Below are positions 63,907-64,000 of a stretch of DNA of 64,000 nt, piece after piece; the first letter of the stretch is position 1; each line of letters opens with the position of its first letter. A model generated the notes under the pieces. That model saw nothing but the letters and a program-made list of their open reading frames with translations, was not told the DNA's origin and ran no database searches. The stretch comes from Halobaculum magnesiiphilum (lineage in GTDB: Archaea > Halobacteriota > Halobacteria > Halobacteriales > Haloferacaceae), in the NCBI RefSeq assembly GCF_019823105.1, contig NZ_CP081958.1:1922001-1986000 (forward strand), in the 5' to 3' direction. Both the position numbers and the translations under genes were made by a program.

Positions 63907-64000
63907 CTACCCGATCAGCCGCTCCTTCTCCCGTCGCGACCGCTGTTTGATCGCGTACTCCCGGCTCATCGCCGCCGACTTCGAGTCGAACGCCTCGACG
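63907..64000 (-). CDS. GIY-YIG nuclease-family protein, C-terminal end (partial)
   Basis: Read on the minus strand, the window edge gives VEAFDSKSAAMSREYAIKQR then SRREKERLIG and TAG at 63907-63909. This matches the C-terminal helices of the small GIY-YIG (YhbQ/UPF0213-like) family, where S-x-A-x-x-x-E-x-x-I-K precedes R-x-E-K. The gene's catalytic GIY and YIG strands lie past base 64000. About 31 codons are visible, so identity is tentative. Confidence 0.6.
   Translation of the reverse strand, partial: VEAFDSKSAAMSREYAIKQRSRREKERLIG

Overview
This window is a haloarchaeal chromosome segment (class Halobacteria). Four things point there: very high GC, strongly acidic translated proteins, AT-rich TATA-like boxes 24-33 bases upstream of most chosen start codons (leaderless-transcript layout), and marker genes such as the PolD large subunit, RFC small subunit, SAMP2, archaeal-type AlaRS, Trm1 and a Tfx regulator. 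The order Haloferacales is a guess from protein resemblance. There is no rRNA, no recognisable tRNA, no CRISPR array, no insertion sequence and no prophage. This is mostly core chromosome with small accessory patches. All functions are read from motifs and remembered family features; no search was run.

Layout. 1-6.5 kb: a sulfatase tail, panE, two tandem small zinc-ribbon proteins, the 1182-residue DNA polymerase D large subunit (no intein) and a PPC/DUF296 protein. 6.7-12.6 kb: a methionine block in which two paralogous O-acetylhomoserine sulfhydrylases flank metX, divergent from a two-gene ABC transporter. 13-20.5 kb: a bacterial-type NAD-dependent DNA ligase, the divergent serB/serA pair, thrC and a mannose-1-phosphate guanylyltransferase. 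20.6-25.3 kb: an SDR lacking the usual Tyr/Lys pair, a Tfx regulator, a TRAM protein, a SWIM zinc protein and trm1. 25.5-28.7 kb: a tight four-gene membrane operon (two YihY paralogues, a two-helix protein, a PAP2 phosphatase).

28.9-31.1 kb: glnA divergent from an Lrp regulator, plus a 50-residue zinc-ribbon gene. 31.5-36.2 kb: an M29 aminopeptidase, a MazG-like protein, a small hypothetical and alaS. 36.3-39.0 kb: a histidine kinase with three GAF copies. 39.1-44.3 kb: a tspO broken by a 2-base loss in a GC repeat, threonine aldolase, an alpha/beta-hydrolase without its nucleophile serine, a glutamine amidotransferase and a PiT phosphate permease. 44.5-49.1 kb: a CNNM/CorC protein, glutaredoxin, a cysteine-free peroxiredoxin-like protein, Sua5, a solitary degenerate Cas4-like protein and a Cmi4-like protein. 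49.3-53.9 kb: a membrane-bound HdrD-like oxidoreductase, a VapBC pair, ferredoxin, cupin and DCC proteins. 54.1-64 kb: a glutaryl-CoA dehydrogenase-like enzyme, a membrane-anchored HTH regulator with a PGF-CTERM-like tail, phosphodiesterase, CDF transporter, RFC small subunit, SAMP2 with an overlapping GNAT gene, a PglZ/PDE-type hydrolase, a phosphohexomutase, an FMN reductase and the end of a GIY-YIG gene.

Most interesting leads: the HTH regulator with an apparently extracellular Thr-rich linker and sortase-like tail; a two-copy palindromic intergenic element ending in TTCAGTCCCACCC; the repairable frameshift in tspO; and several family members that have lost key residues (Cas4-like, Prx-like, alpha/beta-hydrolase, the first CCG domain of the HdrD-like protein, SDR).
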